Made by a program: the position numbers and the translations under genes | Source: Sulfitobacter sp. W027 | GTDB lineage: Bacteria; Pseudomonadota; Alphaproteobacteria; Rhodobacterales; Rhodobacteraceae | Reading direction: 5' to 3' | DNA: 64,000 nucleotides | NCBI RefSeq assembly: GCF_025143985.1 | Contig: NZ_CP083564.1 | Coordinates: 2,171,501 to 2,235,500, forward strand | Notes under the pieces: generated by a model | Databases searched by the model: none | What the model saw: the letters and a program-made list of their open reading frames with translations, nothing else | Told to the model about the DNA's origin: nothing | In this document: one piece after another, positions 62,772 to 64,000 of the stretch | Position numbering within the stretch: position 1 is the stretch's first letter | Layout: each line of letters opens with the position of its first letter

Positions 62772-63188
62772 TCAGTCGGGCCGGAAATGCGCAGCGATTT
62801 GGCGTTGATGAGGCGCGTCACGATGCTCAAACAAGTAAATGCCCTGCCATGTGCCCAGCATCATACGCCCCCGCGCCACGGGGATGCTGAGGCTCACCGG
62901 CAGAACCGAGGCTTTGATATGCGCAGGCATATCGTCCGGACCTTCCGCCACATGGGTGAGATACCCCATCTGCGGCGCGTCAGCGGGCGGCACCAGCCGC
63001 GTGAAATAGGCGAGCAGATCGCGCTGCACGTCTGGGTCTGCATTTTCCTGTATCAATAGGGAGGCGGAGGTGTGGCGCAACAATAGAGTCAACAGCCCAT
63101 CGCTCTGGCCCGCAAGCCAACGGGCCACGTCATCAGTAAACTCGTAAAGCGCTTGCCCTTGCGTTTGAAGGGTAAAGACGGTCTGCAT
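62772..63188 (-). CDS. YjbQ family protein (secondary thiamine-phosphate synthase enzyme)
   Basis: 138 residues from the ATG at 63188. The family core is LLTLLLRHTSASLLIQENADPDVQRDLLAYFTRLVP, with later MPAHIKASVLPVSLSIPVARGRMMLGTWQGIYLFEHRD; the histidines are conserved. Members weakly complement thiamine-phosphate synthesis, but their true reaction is not known. It begins four bases past the upstream minus-strand gene. Confidence 0.92.
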   Translation of the reverse strand: MQTVFTLQTQGQALYEFTDDVARWLAGQSDGLLTLLLRHTSASLLIQENADPDVQRDLLAYFTRLVPPADAPQMGYLTHVAEGPDDMPAHIKASVLPVSLSIPVARGRMMLGTWQGIYLFEHRDAPHQRQIAAHFRPD

Positions 63189-63192
63189 CGGT

Positions 63193-63672
63193 TTAGCACG
63201 GCTCCCAAGTCTGCGCTTCGAAGTCCCAGCATTGTCCAGCTGCCTGTTTGGCATCGCTCAACGCAAGGAGGCCCAGCTCTGCCGATCCACGGTCACAGGT
63301 GAGCGCGGCAATCTCACGGTCACCTTCGCCAACCGTGACCCCACCATGGCTGGACTGATCGAATTTGTCGTAGGAACTGTAGACCTCATAACTGTATGCG
63401 CCATTGCGAAAGGTCGTGATTTCCCAGATGGCGCGGCCAATGCCCGGCCACGGTTGGTGCGGGACCTCATGGATCGGCGCGGTCAGGGTAAGGTCCGGCG
63501 GGTCTTTCGGGCCAAAGCGGTAAGTCACGGCATACCCGGTGATACAGACGTCGAGCTGCTTTGCCCCATTGCCGATCGTGCAGCCTAGTACCGTGGTGCT
63601 GTCAGAGGCGCAGAACGCAGTGGCTTGGCCGACGCCAAAGGTCAGAAACAGACTGGCAAACAAGAGACGCAT
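63193..63672 (-). CDS. Secreted hypothetical protein
   Basis: 159 residues from the ATG at 63672. A signal peptide is clear (MRLLFASLFLTFGVGQATAF, cleavage near residue 19). The mature part has six cysteines (CASDSTTVLGC, LDVCITGY, ALTCDRG, GQCWDF and the C-terminal PC), likely paired in the periplasm. I do not recognise the family. It precedes the YjbQ gene with a four-base gap, so the two are probably co-transcribed. Confidence 0.75.
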   Translation of the reverse strand: MRLLFASLFLTFGVGQATAFCASDSTTVLGCTIGNGAKQLDVCITGYAVTYRFGPKDPPDLTLTAPIHEVPHQPWPGIGRAIWEITTFRNGAYSYEVYSSYDKFDQSSHGGVTVGEGDREIAALTCDRGSAELGLLALSDAKQAAGQCWDFEAQTWEPC

Positions 63673-63753
63673 AAGGTCGATCCGTAGCTGGGTTCCGCTC
63701 AGAATAGGCCCGAGGGGCGGCGGAAACAACGGTGTCGGCCCTGAACTGCCGCC

Positions 63754-64000
63754 CTAGAAATCCTCTAGCTCGATCTGACGGTCCAGACAGAACTGTCGCG
63801 CGTGATGGCTGGGCAGGTTCTCTCCGGCGCGGCGCACGGTGACAGAGTAGGACTGCCCCGTATCCCCGCTCACGCGTTCCGGATCAGTGGTGAAAACCAC
63901 GCCAGTTCGGCCCACGCCGCTGACCGATGGGCCGCGTGGCGTCTTGACGAAGAGCCGCTCACCTCTCGGCAGGCCCAATACGTTCTGAGCGAAATCCGCA
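63754..64000 (-). CDS. Hypothetical protein, C-terminal part (truncated by window end)
   Basis: 82 residues visible; the frame stays open to the last base, and the start lies outside. The sequence ADFAQNVLGLPRGERLFVKTPRG and RAGENLPSHHARQFCLDRQIELEDF gives no clear family. It may be the tail of a secreted or envelope protein. It lies in the same direction as the 63672 gene, with an 81-base gap. Confidence 0.6.
   Translation of the reverse strand, partial: ADFAQNVLGLPRGERLFVKTPRGPSVSGVGRTGVVFTTDPERVSGDTGQSYSVTVRRAGENLPSHHARQFCLDRQIELEDF

Noticed and set aside
1..64000. CRISPR array, insertion sequence, prophage or integrase
   Set aside because: No regularly spaced short repeats, no transposase or integrase motif, and no tRNA-flanking direct repeats indicating an island were found.

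Overview
The window is chromosomal DNA of high G+C content (about 60% or a little more) from an alphaproteobacterium of the order Rhodobacterales, most likely the Roseobacter group. I base this on the protein families seen (CarD, a RpoH-type sigma factor, the mmcB DNA-repair family, a RibBX fusion, a ligase/exonuclease pair, several small Roseobacter-type conserved proteins), on a tRNA-His without G-1 and with A73, and on a GAAC-N7-GAAC LexA box. I cannot name the species. No phage, insertion sequence, CRISPR array or rRNA operon was found. About 63 protein genes, five tRNA genes and one candidate small RNA are annotated.

Layout. 0-9 kb: the end of an acetyl-CoA synthetase gene, a MOSC protein, a DUF992-like secreted protein, a flavin reductase, and the tamA-tamB envelope assembly operon. 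9-15 kb: tRNA-Leu, a DsbA-family oxidoreductase, lipB, an isolated ctaD (cytochrome oxidase subunit I), a MAPEG protein, two identical tRNA-Gly genes, a candidate structured small RNA, rlmB and tRNA-Tyr. 15-27 kb: a putative glycosyltransferase, metY, a SIMPL protein, a large bitopic protein with GspL-like and GspC-like ends, hpd with a divergent Lrp-type regulator, a CPA2 potassium/proton antiporter, and divergent cobT/cobS. 27-36 kb: carD, fdxA, an S4 protein with a Suv3-like helicase, a TPR protein, an SCP2 protein coupled to a lysophospholipase, and an exonuclease/DNA ligase pair. 36-46 kb: pepF, a DksA-like zinc finger, an M19 dipeptidase, a small accessory-looking group (unknown protein, tyrosine phosphatase, GntR regulator), rpoH, rluD, an inositol monophosphatase and an NADP-dependent oxidoreductase. 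46-50 kb: metR/metF, a thioesterase, tRNA-His, a GNAT enzyme and a small conserved protein. 50-52.5 kb: mmcB under a LexA box, which it shares with a divergent two-gene module (a membrane coiled-coil protein and a membrane-anchored ClpP-like protease). 52.8-62 kb: the riboflavin cluster nrdR-ribD-//-ribE-ribBX-ribH-nusB on the minus strand, split by three plus-strand capsule genes (kpsS, a wza/kpsD-like gene, kpsC). 62-64 kb: an SDR enzyme, a YjbQ protein, a secreted hypothetical protein and a truncated gene.

The best candidate for an undescribed system is the 50.3-52.5 kb module. A canonical alphaproteobacterial SOS box lies between mmcB and a translationally coupled pair. The first gene encodes a protein with four likely membrane segments and a large helical periplasmic domain. 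The second encodes a periplasm-facing ClpP/SppA-fold protein that keeps the Ser and His positions. Other leads are a minus-strand small RNA behind rlmB with a strong 5' hairpin, a 7-nt self-complementary loop and a terminator; a TGTATACATGTT motif shared by a GntR regulator and its neighbours; and the GspL/GspC-like fusion protein.
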